In this document: positions 9,847 to 18,225 of the stretch, piece after piece
How the letters are laid out: each line of letters opens with the position of its first letter
How positions within the stretch are numbered: the stretch's first letter is position 1
Assembly: GCA_947258715.1 (NCBI GenBank)
Contig: CAMYJH010000004.1
Location: forward strand, 62,001-126,000
Length of the DNA: 64,000 nucleotides
Source: an uncultured Gammaproteobacteria bacterium
Lineage (GTDB): Bacteria; Pseudomonadota; Gammaproteobacteria; HK1
Direction of reading: 5' to 3'
Position numbers and translations under genes: made by a program
The notes under the pieces: generated by a model
The model's input: the letters and a program-made list of their open reading frames with translations, nothing else
Databases searched by the model: none
What the model was told of the DNA's origin: nothing

Positions 9847-9859
9847 GCTCGTACGATTA

Positions 9860-10774
9860 TCAGGGGCCGCCGGTGCCGCTCGAGGCTTGGCCGCTGTCTC
9901 GTGCGTTGCTGGATCTTCCGTTTCTGCGTTCGGGTTTTTCCAGTGGTCCAAGCGTGTGCAGGTAGCTGTAGGTAAATTCGGCTGGGCGGTAGACGGTGAA
10001 GTCCACGATTCGTTCACGAAAACTTTTCAATGGCTGCCCGAGTCCGCGGATTCCGAACTCACGTTCGCGGCGCACCAAATCGAAGCTGATTTCCACCGGC
10101 ATGACTTCCTCGCCTCCGCCGGCCTCGTGGAGCACCTGTCCGTGCGGGCCGACGATCACTGAGCGGCCGTAGCCGCCGTCGCCGAGACCGTTGATGTCAA
10201 AGAAGTAACACTGGTTCATCGCCGCCGAGGCGCGCGCGATGCACAGCTCCACGTCGCGGTCCAAGGTGTCGGTGAGGGTAGGGTGCAGAATTACTTCCGC
10301 GCCCATGGCGACGAGGCTGCGGGTGGTTTCGGGAAACCACATGTCATAGCAAATCGTGACACCGAATCGGCCGACCTCGGGTACATCAAAGACGACGAAC
10401 TCGTGGCCGGGGGAGATACCGAACTCGTAGGGCCGGAAAGGGAACAGCTTCCTGTGCTTGGCGACGACCGTTCCGGTTGGATCAATGACCGGGGCGGTGT
10501 TGAAAATCTGTTCCCCGGACCGCTCGAACAGCGATCCCGGGATCAGCCAAATGCCATGATTCGAGGCCATTTCACAAAAGGCTTCCTCGGCGGGGCCGGG
10601 CAGGGGCTGGGCGTTGGAAGGCGAGGGCCCGAAGGCGCAGAGCTCACTGAACAGGACCATCTGCACCCAGGGATAACGGATCATCAGCGCGTCCAGCTTT
10701 CGACGCATTTCTGACAGATTTTCATTTGTTGCGGACACCCGCATTTGGACGCCGGCGATTGCAAACGGAGTCAA
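9860..10774 (-). CDS. carbon-nitrogen hydrolase (nitrilase superfamily)
   Basis: 304 aa. Hydrolyses a C-N amide or carbamoyl bond with the Glu-Lys-Cys triad. The triad is visible as Glu44 (FSEL), Lys109 (KHRKLFPF) and Cys142 (TICYDMWFPE). The start is TTG 10774 with AAGGAG eight bases upstream. It is the first gene of the leftward cluster with the PLP decarboxylase. In the known agmatine route a nitrilase-family enzyme (N-carbamoylputrescine amidase) follows arginine decarboxylase. That analogy is tempting, but no agmatine deiminase is present, so the substrate is open. The last 20 residues are Ser/Gly/Pro-rich and probably disordered. Confidence 0.85.
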   Translation of the reverse strand: MTPFAIAGVQMRVSATNENLSEMRRKLDALMIRYPWVQMVLFSELCAFGPSPSNAQPLPGPAEEAFCEMASNHGIWLIPGSLFERSGEQIFNTAPVIDPTGTVVAKHRKLFPFRPYEFGISPGHEFVVFDVPEVGRFGVTICYDMWFPETTRSLVAMGAEVILHPTLTDTLDRDVELCIARASAAMNQCYFFDINGLGDGGYGRSVIVGPHGQVLHEAGGGEEVMPVEISFDLVRREREFGIRGLGQPLKSFRERIVDFTVYRPAEFTYSYLHTLGPLEKPERRNGRSSNARDSGQASSGTGGP

Positions 10775-11009
10775 AGTGTCTGCTCCTTTTTAGATGGACA
10801 AAAACTGCTGGTTCGGGCGACCGGCAGTCGGTAGAACTCTAACGCACCCTCGAGGACAGCGACAAGCCAGTCGCGATTCGCGCTATTCTGCTCAAAATCA
10901 CAATGTTGACGAGCCATTAACGAGTGTTCGAAGCTCCACCGACAGGACAGGCCGAGACATGAATTACGAAATCCGATGCAGCCAGTAGGTACCGCGCTTG
11001 CTCGCCCGA

Positions 11010-12395
11010 TCAACCCGCTCCCCCGGAGGGATGTTCACGGGCCTTCGGTTCCGGTTCATCTTCTTCCTCCATCTCGACGATTTCGTGGGGTGAGAGTTTT
11101 TCTAGCCTGACTTGATCGACACGGTTGGCCTTCATCGCTTCCACCCGCAGCCGAAACGCCTTCTCGGTGATCTCGTCCCCCGCGGCGGGCATCCGCCCGA
11201 GGCGCTGCATGAACAATCCCGAAAGCGTGTTCGCGCCGAGATCCGGCGGCACCACCAGTCCGGTGGCGCGCTGCACGTCGGCCAGGGACGCAAGGCCGTG
11301 GGCCTGCCACTTGCCCTCATCGACGGCGTCAATCGCATACTTGGCCGGACCTTCGTCAGTTTCGTCAGCGATGTCGCCGACGATCTCTTCCAATAGATCC
11401 TCCATAGTCACCACGCCGATGAATTCGCCGTATTCATCCACCACCAGGGCCATGTGGGCGCGCTTGCTGCGCATGATTTCGAACAATCGAGCAATATGCA
11501 GGGCCTCCGGGACGACCAGCGGTATACGCGAGAACTCCTTGAGGCGTTCGAGTGGCGACGGCTCGCCGTCCAGAACCGCGGCGTAGATTTCTTTCGCCAA
11601 TACCACCCCGACGGGATGGGACGGATCGCCGTCGACCAGTGGAAAACGGGAATGACCGCTGACCCTCAGCACCTCGGCATTTTTCTGCGGCGTCGCCTGG
11701 AGATCGAGCACGTACACGTCTCCGCTCGGGATCATCACTCGTCCCACGGTGCGCTCGTCGAACGCAAAAAGATTGCTCAGCATCTCGGCCTTCTTACCCC
11801 TGAGCTTGCCGTGCTCTGTGGAAACGGAAATCAGTCCCCGAAGCTCTTCACTGGTGAGCACGTCCGCGTGGGTGGCCTCTTCCACTTTGAACAAGGCGAG
11901 TATGCTGCCGGACGCCCGGTTCAGCGCCCAGTTGAGCGGATAGACCAGCAGGTAAAAGGCCTGCAGCGGGTAGGCGACCCAGAGTGAAACGGGTTCCGCT
12001 TTGCGAATGGCGAAGGTCTTCGGCACCTGCTCGCCGATCACGATGTGCAGGGAGGAGAAGAAGACGAAACCGATCAGGAAGGACGTGGTGTGAACCACTT
12101 TCTCTGACAGCTCCATGGAGTTAAACAGAGGCCTCAATAGCGCCTCCACGGCCGGCTCACCGACCCAGCCGAGTCCTAAGGACGCCATAGTGATGCCGAG
12201 CTGGCACGCGGCCAGGTAGGCTTCAAGATTACGCTGGACCTTCTGGGTTAGCTTCGCGCCAAACCGCCCGTCAGCCGCCAGCGCGTCGATGCGAAAGCCG
12301 CGCGCTTTGACCAGCGCGAACTCGGCGGCAACGAAAAAGCCATTGGCCAGCAGCAAAAGCACAATGGCCGTAACCGTCCCAAAGGCGGTATCCAT
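11010..12395 (-). CDS. CNNM/CorC-type membrane protein with CBS pair
   Basis: 461 aa. The N-terminal DUF21/CNNM transmembrane domain (about 1-190) has hydrophobic segments AIVLLLLANGFFVAAEFALV, HTTSFLIGFVFFSSL and YPLQAFYLLVY. A CBS pair follows (about 215-335; VMIPSGDVYVL, MALVVDEYGEFIGVVTMEDL). The C-terminus is a CorC/HlyC domain (about 350-440) and ends in an acidic tail. Family members are implicated in Mg/Co or Na-coupled Mg efflux and in ion homeostasis. The old name 'hemolysin' is misleading. It diverges from corA across 164 bp, so two putative divalent-cation transporters face each other here. Confidence 0.88.
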   Translation of the reverse strand: MDTAFGTVTAIVLLLLANGFFVAAEFALVKARGFRIDALAADGRFGAKLTQKVQRNLEAYLAACQLGITMASLGLGWVGEPAVEALLRPLFNSMELSEKVVHTTSFLIGFVFFSSLHIVIGEQVPKTFAIRKAEPVSLWVAYPLQAFYLLVYPLNWALNRASGSILALFKVEEATHADVLTSEELRGLISVSTEHGKLRGKKAEMLSNLFAFDERTVGRVMIPSGDVYVLDLQATPQKNAEVLRVSGHSRFPLVDGDPSHPVGVVLAKEIYAAVLDGEPSPLERLKEFSRIPLVVPEALHIARLFEIMRSKRAHMALVVDEYGEFIGVVTMEDLLEEIVGDIADETDEGPAKYAIDAVDEGKWQAHGLASLADVQRATGLVVPPDLGANTLSGLFMQRLGRMPAAGDEITEKAFRLRVEAMKANRVDQVRLEKLSPHEIVEMEEEDEPEPKAREHPSGGAG

Positions 12396-12559
12396 GGTCG
12401 ATGTCCCTGTCCTTGTTCCCTGTCAGCAAAACCATCGTATCATGTCGCCACCTGAATACACGCAGCTTAATGCGCGGTGATGATTCGCAGGGGCGCGAGC
12501 TTTTCCTGGAGCAAAAACCCTGCCTATAGGCCGGTGCCTACGGACCGAGGGAATTCCCC

Positions 12560-13531
12560 ATGATTCGAGCGATGTTGTACGACACGAAGAGCGTCGAAAC
12601 CGTGTTCGGAGACGAGCGTTTGGTCGAAACCTGGAAGGACGACCCCAACAAGATTATCTGGGTGGACCTGTACGAAGTTCCGACCGAGCAAGAGCGCGAA
12701 TTGCTGGAAAAAGACTTCAATATCCATCCGCTCGCTGTACAGGACGCCACGCGCGACCGGCATCCGCCAAAGATCGAGCATTTCGAAGATTACCTGTTTC
12801 TGATCTTCAAGGGGCTGCATACGGAATCAACTCTCGAAGAGTTTAAAGCTATCCAAATTTGCATCTTTCTGGGCGGACGATTCCTGGTAACCCGGCATAC
12901 GGGGCTTTCTCCAAGCGTTGACTGGGTGTGGGATCAGGTAACGGGAGCGCCTTCAATTTTCGAGCGCGGGCTGAAAGCAATCACGTTGAAACTCATGGAT
13001 CGCATCGTGCAGAGATTTGTGCCCATATTGCTCGCACTGGAAGTGAGACTGGACGAAATCGAGCATGAGCTCTTCGAACAGCCCCGCGATGCGCTGATGG
13101 GCGAATTATCGGGCTACAAGGCGAACCTGAAACGCATGCGACGGTTCTTTACCTACCACGAGCAAATACTCTCGCAGCTTCGGGCGAATCCGGAACCGTA
13201 TTTCGGCAAGGAGCACCGTCACGAGCTGAATGATGTATACGAGCAGCTCGAGCGCAGCATGAGTCTCGCCGGGCTTTACCATGAGATTGCCTCGGACCTC
13301 ATTGATGGTTATCTAGCGCTCGCCTCTCACCGGCTGAACAAAGTGATGCAGGTGCTGACAATTATCACCGTGATCTTCGTGCCGCTGAGTTTTCTCGCTG
13401 GAATATACGGGATGAATTTCGAATACATTCCTGAACTCGGGTTCAAATACGCCTACTTCATACTCCTCGGTGTGATGGCAAGCATTGTATTCATTCAACT
13501 CATACTTTTCCGCAGAAGGAAATGGCTATGA
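12560..13531 (+). CDS. corA: CorA-family magnesium transporter
   Basis: 323 aa inner-membrane channel for Mg2+ (also Co/Ni) uptake. A long cytoplasmic funnel domain (1-255) rich in charged helices is followed by two C-terminal transmembrane segments. The pore signature GMNFEY ends TM1 (about residues 285-295), and a basic tail RRRKWL follows TM2. ATG at 12560 is preceded by GAGGGAATTCCCC. The stop TGA overlaps the ATG of the next small frame (ATGA at 13528), indicating translational coupling. The divergent CNNM/CorC gene fits a Mg-homeostasis locus. Confidence 0.94.
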   Translation: MIRAMLYDTKSVETVFGDERLVETWKDDPNKIIWVDLYEVPTEQERELLEKDFNIHPLAVQDATRDRHPPKIEHFEDYLFLIFKGLHTESTLEEFKAIQICIFLGGRFLVTRHTGLSPSVDWVWDQVTGAPSIFERGLKAITLKLMDRIVQRFVPILLALEVRLDEIEHELFEQPRDALMGELSGYKANLKRMRRFFTYHEQILSQLRANPEPYFGKEHRHELNDVYEQLERSMSLAGLYHEIASDLIDGYLALASHRLNKVMQVLTIITVIFVPLSFLAGIYGMNFEYIPELGFKYAYFILLGVMASIVFIQLILFRRRKWL

Positions 13532-13797
13532 CTGCAATCACCACCCGTCCCTTCGGTGTTGCAGGCATTACCCTGGCTATTCTGATTTTCGCTCATCCCA
13601 CAGCGGCGCAGCAGAGGTCTGCGCCGCCGTTGCCCGATCCCGCGACGCTTAGCGCAAGCTGATGGGATTGCTTCGAGGCGGAAGGCGAAGAGCTTGCGAC
13701 GCGCGCTCGAAACTTTGAAAAGCGCCTCAACGAAGTCGAGGCGTCAAGCACTACGGATGCCGATCCCTCTCGGAGCGGAAAAATTTATGAACGCTGA
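13528..13797 (+). pseudogene. small exported protein interrupted by an in-frame TGA
   Basis: The ATG overlaps the corA stop. The first 44 codons encode a basic start and hydrophobic signal sequence (GVAGITLAILIFAHPTAAQ), then a TGA at 13660-13662. The same frame continues with sensible protein composition (WDCFEAEGEELATRA, then KRLNEVEASS) to a TGA at 13795-13797, which overlaps the DUF2062 start by 11 bp. The overlaps at both ends imply that the ancestral gene was the full 89 codons. The simplest reading is a nonsense mutation. The TGA is followed by Trp-Asp-Cys, so the site would read x-W-D-C; replacing x by Cys or Sec would make a CxxC-type redox motif. I cannot exclude selenocysteine, but the hairpin just after it (CTTCG...CGAAG) sits closer than bacterial SECIS elements usually do. 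Confidence 0.5.
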
Positions 13798-14401
13798 GGA
13801 CCGCGAACAATCCATCTTGCGGCGAGCTTCGACCAAGATCCGCGTTCGGCTCATTCATCCGCTGCTTCACACCCGGCACACGCCGGACTATATCGCGCGC
13901 AGCGTGATGTTCGGATTGATGGTGGCGCTCACGCCGACCGTGGGTGCGCAAATGCCCATCGTCTTCCTCATATGGCTTGCGGTGCGGCGTTTTAAACCCG
14001 AGCTGGATTTCAGCGTGGTTATCGCCATGGCCTGGACCTGGGTCACCAACGTGGCGACAGCGCCGCCGATCTATTATCTCTATATCGTCACCGGGCGAAT
14101 TCTGATGGGGCGCTGGGACCGGTTGCGTGACTATGACACCTTTGCCAGCCGCCTGACCGAGTCCTTGCAAGAAGACGCCAACTGGTTCGAATCGTTGTGG
14201 GTATATGCCGTAAATCTGGTGAACAAGTTCGGCCTGCCGCTTTTCATCGGCTGTCTTCCGTGGGTGATAATCGGCAGCTGGCTGGGGTACCGCTGGAGCC
14301 GCAGCTTGATCATCGGCGTGCGGCGGGCACGGGAGCGGCGCCGAATGCGCGCCGCTCGGCGCAGGGCTTTAGGTGAAGTCCGACTTCGAAAGGGTCCCTG
14401 A
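13787..14401 (+). CDS. DUF2062 membrane protein
   Basis: 204 aa from ATG 13787. DUF2062 proteins are small inner-membrane proteins of unclear function, sometimes fused to glycosyltransferases. Visible features are SVMFGLMVALTPTVGAQ (the family's hydrophobic Pro/Gly signature), a second segment around VVIAMAWTWVTNVATAPP, a third at FGLPLFIGCLPWVIIGSWLG, and a very basic C-terminal tail (RRARERRRMRAARRRA). An upstream in-frame start at 13694 exists but would overlap the small exported frame heavily. The start overlaps that frame's terminal TGA, so corA, the small frame and this gene probably form one transcript. Confidence 0.82.
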   Translation: MNAEDREQSILRRASTKIRVRLIHPLLHTRHTPDYIARSVMFGLMVALTPTVGAQMPIVFLIWLAVRRFKPELDFSVVIAMAWTWVTNVATAPPIYYLYIVTGRILMGRWDRLRDYDTFASRLTESLQEDANWFESLWVYAVNLVNKFGLPLFIGCLPWVIIGSWLGYRWSRSLIIGVRRARERRRMRAARRRALGEVRLRKGP

Positions 14402-14427
14402 TCTTGGCGACGGATCCACGCGCGGTA

Positions 14428-15096
14428 TTATGCAGCGACGAGTTTCTTGAGCTTGGAAACGGCGCTCCCCGGGCTGCTCAGCACTCTGCGGCCTTCCACC
14501 TGCGGCAGGCGTTTGGCCACCGGCGCCATGGAGAACTGGGCGAGTAACAGCGCATCACACTCCCCCATCTGCGCCGCGGCGGCCGCCACCAGCTCATCGT
14601 GCTCTTCGCGGTCTCCCCACAGCAGCGCGTCAATGGCGCCGGCGACATATCGCGCGTCGAGTTCGTACTCGCGTCCGTTGGCGGCAGCGTACTCCTGAAT
14701 ATCCGCGCTCATCATCTCGCCGGTGCCGGCGGCGGTGGAGAGCATGCCTAGACGCGGACGCTTTGCCGTGGAGAAGGCTTCCTCGATCATCGCCTCGTAG
14801 GCGGTAAGCACCGGGATGTCCATCTTTGTCCGCGCTGCTTCCACTGGCTCCGCGAATAGAGAGCCGGTAAAGAGAATCGCCTCGGCGCCGGTCTCCTTGC
14901 TGAAACGCAACAAGCTCTCGATGCGACGAAAAATATCGGCGGTGACGGTGCGGCTTTTGTTGAAGTCGGCGTAAAGCGACTGATCGTAAAGGCTTACTGT
15001 TTCCGCCTCCGGCCAGCTTTCCAAAAACGCGGCCTCGATGGGCGCGATGGACGCGTGTAGCGCGTGCACCAGCCCGATTCGCGGTCGCTTATCCAA
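14428..15096 (-). CDS. Asp/Glu racemase-like protein lacking obvious catalytic cysteines
   Basis: 222 aa with the fold signature of the aspartate/glutamate/hydantoin racemase family: RIGLVHALHASIAPIEAAF at the N-terminus, EAILFTGSLFAEPVEAART and a C-terminal DALLLAQFSMAPVA. Active family members carry one Cys in each half, near the strand ends. Here those places read FTGSLF and LAQFSM, and the only Cys is in GECDALL. The protein may therefore use another chemistry (for example as a decarboxylase or isomerase relative) or be a non-catalytic homologue. It is followed, 41 bp upstream on the same strand, by a class III aminotransferase, and the two are probably cotranscribed. Confidence 0.7.
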   Translation of the reverse strand: MDKRPRIGLVHALHASIAPIEAAFLESWPEAETVSLYDQSLYADFNKSRTVTADIFRRIESLLRFSKETGAEAILFTGSLFAEPVEAARTKMDIPVLTAYEAMIEEAFSTAKRPRLGMLSTAAGTGEMMSADIQEYAAANGREYELDARYVAGAIDALLWGDREEHDELVAAAAAQMGECDALLLAQFSMAPVAKRLPQVEGRRVLSSPGSAVSKLKKLVAA

Positions 15097-15137
15097 CTTG
15101 CTTTCCGCCTCCGGTCATGTTGGCGTGGTTGGTCGAA

Positions 15138-16469
15138 TCAGGCGGCGGCCTCAAGGGCCGCGTCGACCGCATCGCCAAGCTTATCGACGATCTCCCTTAC
15201 ATGGGATTCATCGATGATGAAGGGTGGCGCAAGCAATATGTGATTACCGAGCTGGCCGTCGATGGTGCCGCCCATGGGATAGCACATGAGTCCGCCGGCC
15301 ATGGCGTTCCTTTTTATCTTGGCGTGAATTTGCAGCAAGGGATCCAGCGGCGCTTTGGAGGTGCGGTCCGCCACCAGCTCGATGCCTCGGAACAGACCGC
15401 GGCCGCGGATGTCACCGACGTTAGCATGATTGCCGAAGCGCTCGTGTAGAGCCGCGTCAAGCGCTTCGCCTTGATCGCGCACATTCTGGAGTAGATTTTC
15501 CTCGCGGATGACCTCCTGTACCGCAAGACCGGCGGCGCAGGCGGTGGGGTGCCCCATGTAGGTGTGTCCGTGCTGAAAGAACCCGCTGCCGCTGGCAATC
15601 GCAGCGTAGATCTTGTCGCATACCAGCATCGCGCCGATGGGCTGATAGCCCGCGCCGAGACCCTTGGCGATGGCCATGAGATCCGGAGACACGCCGTCCT
15701 GCTCGCAGGCGTACATGCTGCCGGTGCGTCCCATGCCGCACATGACCTCGTCCAGGATCAGCAGGATGCCGTATTGATCGCAGATCTCGCGCACCCGTTT
15801 TAGATATCCGGGCACCGGGGGCACCGCTCCGGCGGTTGCCCCCACCACGGGTTCGCAGATGAAGCCGATTACAGTCTCTGCCCCGAGTTCAAGAATTTTC
15901 CCTTCCAGCTCATTGGCGACGCGTAGTCCATACGCTTCTTCTGTCTCTTCCGGTTCCCGGCCCCGGTAGGCATAGCAGGGCGAGATGTGGTGGCTCTCGA
16001 TGAGCAGCGGCTCGAACTGTCTGCGGCGCCACAGGTTGCCGCCCACCGCCAGCGCGCCCAGGGTGTTGCCGTGATAGCTCTGCCATCGGGCGATGAAATG
16101 CCGTCGCTGGGGCTGACCGATTTCATCGTAGTACTGGCGCGCGATCTTGAGGCACGCCTCAACCGCCTCGGAACCGCCGGAGACGAAGTAGACGCGCCCG
16201 ATGCCTTCCGGCGCCCCTTCGATGAGCACCTCGGCAAGCCGCTCGGCGGGCTCGGTGGTGAAAAAGGCTGTATGGGCGTAAGGAATGGCGTCCAGCTGAT
16301 TCTTGATCGCCTCGATCACTTTAGGGTGGTTGTGACCGAGGCACGAAACCGCCGCCCCCCCTGACGCATCCAGGTATCGTTTGCCTTTGGTATCGACCAC
16401 ATAGGGGCCTTCGCCTCGCGCCGCGAACGGCAGCTCGAACTTGGTGTGGCGATGGAGGATTCTGCTCAC
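15138..16469 (-). CDS. class III PLP aminotransferase (omega-transaminase type)
   Basis: 443 aa from GTG 16469, which has GGGAG eight bases upstream; an earlier GTG at 16571 lacks this. Transfers an amino group from an omega-amine, beta-amino acid or GABA-like donor. Visible: YLDASGGAAVSCLGHNHP near the N-terminus, VSGGSEAVEAC for the phosphate cup, YHGNTLGALAVGG, LILDEVMCGMGRTG (Asp240) and the Schiff-base Lys269 in AIAKGLGAGYQPIG. The C-terminal part carries GRGLFRGIELVADR. Substrate is unknown. Pairing with an Asp/Glu racemase-like gene suggests catabolism of an unusual amino acid. Confidence 0.88.
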   Translation of the reverse strand: MSRILHRHTKFELPFAARGEGPYVVDTKGKRYLDASGGAAVSCLGHNHPKVIEAIKNQLDAIPYAHTAFFTTEPAERLAEVLIEGAPEGIGRVYFVSGGSEAVEACLKIARQYYDEIGQPQRRHFIARWQSYHGNTLGALAVGGNLWRRRQFEPLLIESHHISPCYAYRGREPEETEEAYGLRVANELEGKILELGAETVIGFICEPVVGATAGAVPPVPGYLKRVREICDQYGILLILDEVMCGMGRTGSMYACEQDGVSPDLMAIAKGLGAGYQPIGAMLVCDKIYAAIASGSGFFQHGHTYMGHPTACAAGLAVQEVIREENLLQNVRDQGEALDAALHERFGNHANVGDIRGRGLFRGIELVADRTSKAPLDPLLQIHAKIKRNAMAGGLMCYPMGGTIDGQLGNHILLAPPFIIDESHVREIVDKLGDAVDAALEAAA

Positions 16470-16990
16470 AGGGCGTGCTCCCGGGTTTGAACGAGGCGGG
16501 TATTCGGCGTCCGGCGCTTCGGATTGAAACCGGGCCCCGAGGTGGCGACGCCCGAACGCCCCCGGATTCACTCATCTTAAATCGCACGCTTATCAAAGCC
16601 GTCGGGCCGGGGCAAAGCGGTGGCGCGGGATAGGAGTATACGCGCCGCGGATCGGGCTAAAAAGCGCTATCGAAACGCCCGGGCGTTGATTTCGAGCCAG
16701 GCTGAGCCGTCGGCCGAAGCTTCGAAGGCACCCTAATCCAGCGGCAGCGTATAGGGTTCTAGTTCTCAACTGCGGTTTACCAGCCAACTTGGGGGTCGCC
16801 GCCGCGTCGCCTCGATTTGGAGCAGCTGTGGTTTAGGGGGTGTGGTCGAAATGGCCCTCCAAGGCTTGATTATTCGATCGATCCGGGCGGCCCGTCAGAT
16901 TGCGGGATTGATAGTTTGGTCACGTTATTTGACCGGGTTCTCATATAATCTATGACTGATACTACACTCTGCGCGTAAGGAGACTCGCAC
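16470..16990. other. divergent intergenic region with promoter for the FHA gene
   Basis: The 521 bases hold the start regions of the leftward aminotransferase and the rightward FHA gene. Apart from the -10 box and dyad at 16918-16949 I see no gene, RNA or repeat array. The segment 16600-16860 is featureless GC-rich sequence. Confidence 0.5.
16918..16949 (+). promoter_or_regulatory. TATAAT promoter box with a GGTCA-N7-TGACC dyad in the -35 region
   Basis: A perfect TATAAT (16944-16949) lies about 42 bases before the FHA gene start. No good -35 hexamer is present. Instead an inverted repeat GGTCA (16918-16922) / TGACC (16930-16934) occupies the -35 position. This is the arrangement of a promoter that depends on or is blocked by a dimeric regulator. 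The regulator is not identifiable. Confidence 0.5.
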
Positions 16991-17875
16991 ATGGGCGTGC
17001 CGATGGCCAAGACCAGCTCCGCCGCTTTGCTGACCCTGTCGGTGGACGATCTGACAGTGAGGTTTTCGACTGTCGATGATCTCAAGTTCGCCCTGGACAG
17101 CAAGACCCGTCTGACGGTCTCCAAGTACGACGAGCTGCGCGCGCTTTCTCTGACGGCCCTTCGGAAGCAGGCTATCGAGATTCGCAAGATCGAAGGGCGC
17201 CTTCTACAAATCCTGGAGTTCTCTTTCTCCGAACCTCTGGCCGTGGACTACCAGCTGCGCGAAATGGACGTGCGCGTTTTCTCTCAGGATCACTCATGGC
17301 GCCCGCTAATCGAAGCACTGAATGAACAAGGGTCGGAATTCGCTGAATACAAACGCGTCGCCCTAGTGAAGTATCTGCAATACCTGGCCAATCGTCAGGA
17401 GCTCATCAAGCGCGTCTACTGGAACAAGTCGCGCAAGTCGCAGGCGGGAATCAGCGAAGACTCCGACGAGGCCATCCCGGGCTTCATTGACACCTCTATC
17501 TTCGATGGCGGCAGTGACCTGGCCGACCAGCTCAAAAGCGACACAGCCTTCGAACGGCTTCCCAGGGGGGAGCCTAGGGACGTGCGGCTGCTGCCGGGCC
17601 AGGAGATGACCATTCGGCTGTCGGTGCACCCGTTCCGGCTGGTGCGCGCCGACGGGGCCTACCTTATTGACGAGCAGGGCCGGGAGTACGCCCTCAAGCC
17701 TCGCCGCTCTACGGTCGGCCGGTCCAGCGAGAACGACGTGGTTCTGGAAGCCGCTTTTCGCGCCATTTCCAGAAAGCACCTGATCCTTGAGTTTCCGAGC
17801 AAGGACCGGGTCATCCTTACGGATCGCTCCTCCCACGGGACATTCGTTCCCTTGAAGCATCTCGCCGAGGGCTGA
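16991..17875 (+). CDS. FHA-domain protein
   Basis: 294 aa (M5 is an alternative start). The C-terminal third (about 215-290) is a forkhead-associated domain that binds phosphothreonine peptides: YALKPRRSTVGRSSENDVVL, then ISRKHLIL and TDRSSHGTFVPL contain the conserved GRS, SRKH and SSHGT loops. The N-terminal 200 residues are unfamiliar, with a helical stretch (LRKQAIEIRKIEGRLLQILEF) and no membrane segment. No Ser/Thr kinase or type VI secretion gene is adjacent, so its partner is unknown. It is transcribed alone from the promoter just upstream. Confidence 0.85.
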   Translation: MGVPMAKTSSAALLTLSVDDLTVRFSTVDDLKFALDSKTRLTVSKYDELRALSLTALRKQAIEIRKIEGRLLQILEFSFSEPLAVDYQLREMDVRVFSQDHSWRPLIEALNEQGSEFAEYKRVALVKYLQYLANRQELIKRVYWNKSRKSQAGISEDSDEAIPGFIDTSIFDGGSDLADQLKSDTAFERLPRGEPRDVRLLPGQEMTIRLSVHPFRLVRADGAYLIDEQGREYALKPRRSTVGRSSENDVVLEAAFRAISRKHLILEFPSKDRVILTDRSSHGTFVPLKHLAEG

Positions 17876-18225
17876 ATCCAGCCAGCGTGCGGTGGCCTCG
17901 GGTTTGTCCCGGCCGCCAACGCGTCGTTGCAACCTGTTTCGCAGGCAATCGGGACTGTTGAGCGCCGCGGATGGTTGCGCTGCGTTTACCGCTCTGTGTG
18001 GATCACAAGCGCTAACCTTCGGCCACTCGGTGTCCATGTGTGGGTGCGGAGCGTAGATCCGGAACGGGAAACTCAATCTCTGCGCGGAAAGTGTCCTTCG
18101 AACATCGAATGGGGTAACTTCGCGGGGCTAATACTCGCGTGCATCGACCCGCGCCGCGTTGAAAAAAATGTCTCCCGGGCGACTTTTTGCTGCCTGCTCG
18201 CTTTGCAATGCACAGGAGAACTCCG
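17876..18225. other. intergenic region without a recognised gene
   Basis: 350 bases between the FHA and DUF502 genes. Short open frames exist but none resembles a protein. I see no terminator-type hairpin with a T-run. The last 20 bases carry the AGGAG ribosome-binding site of the DUF502 gene. Confidence 0.45.
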
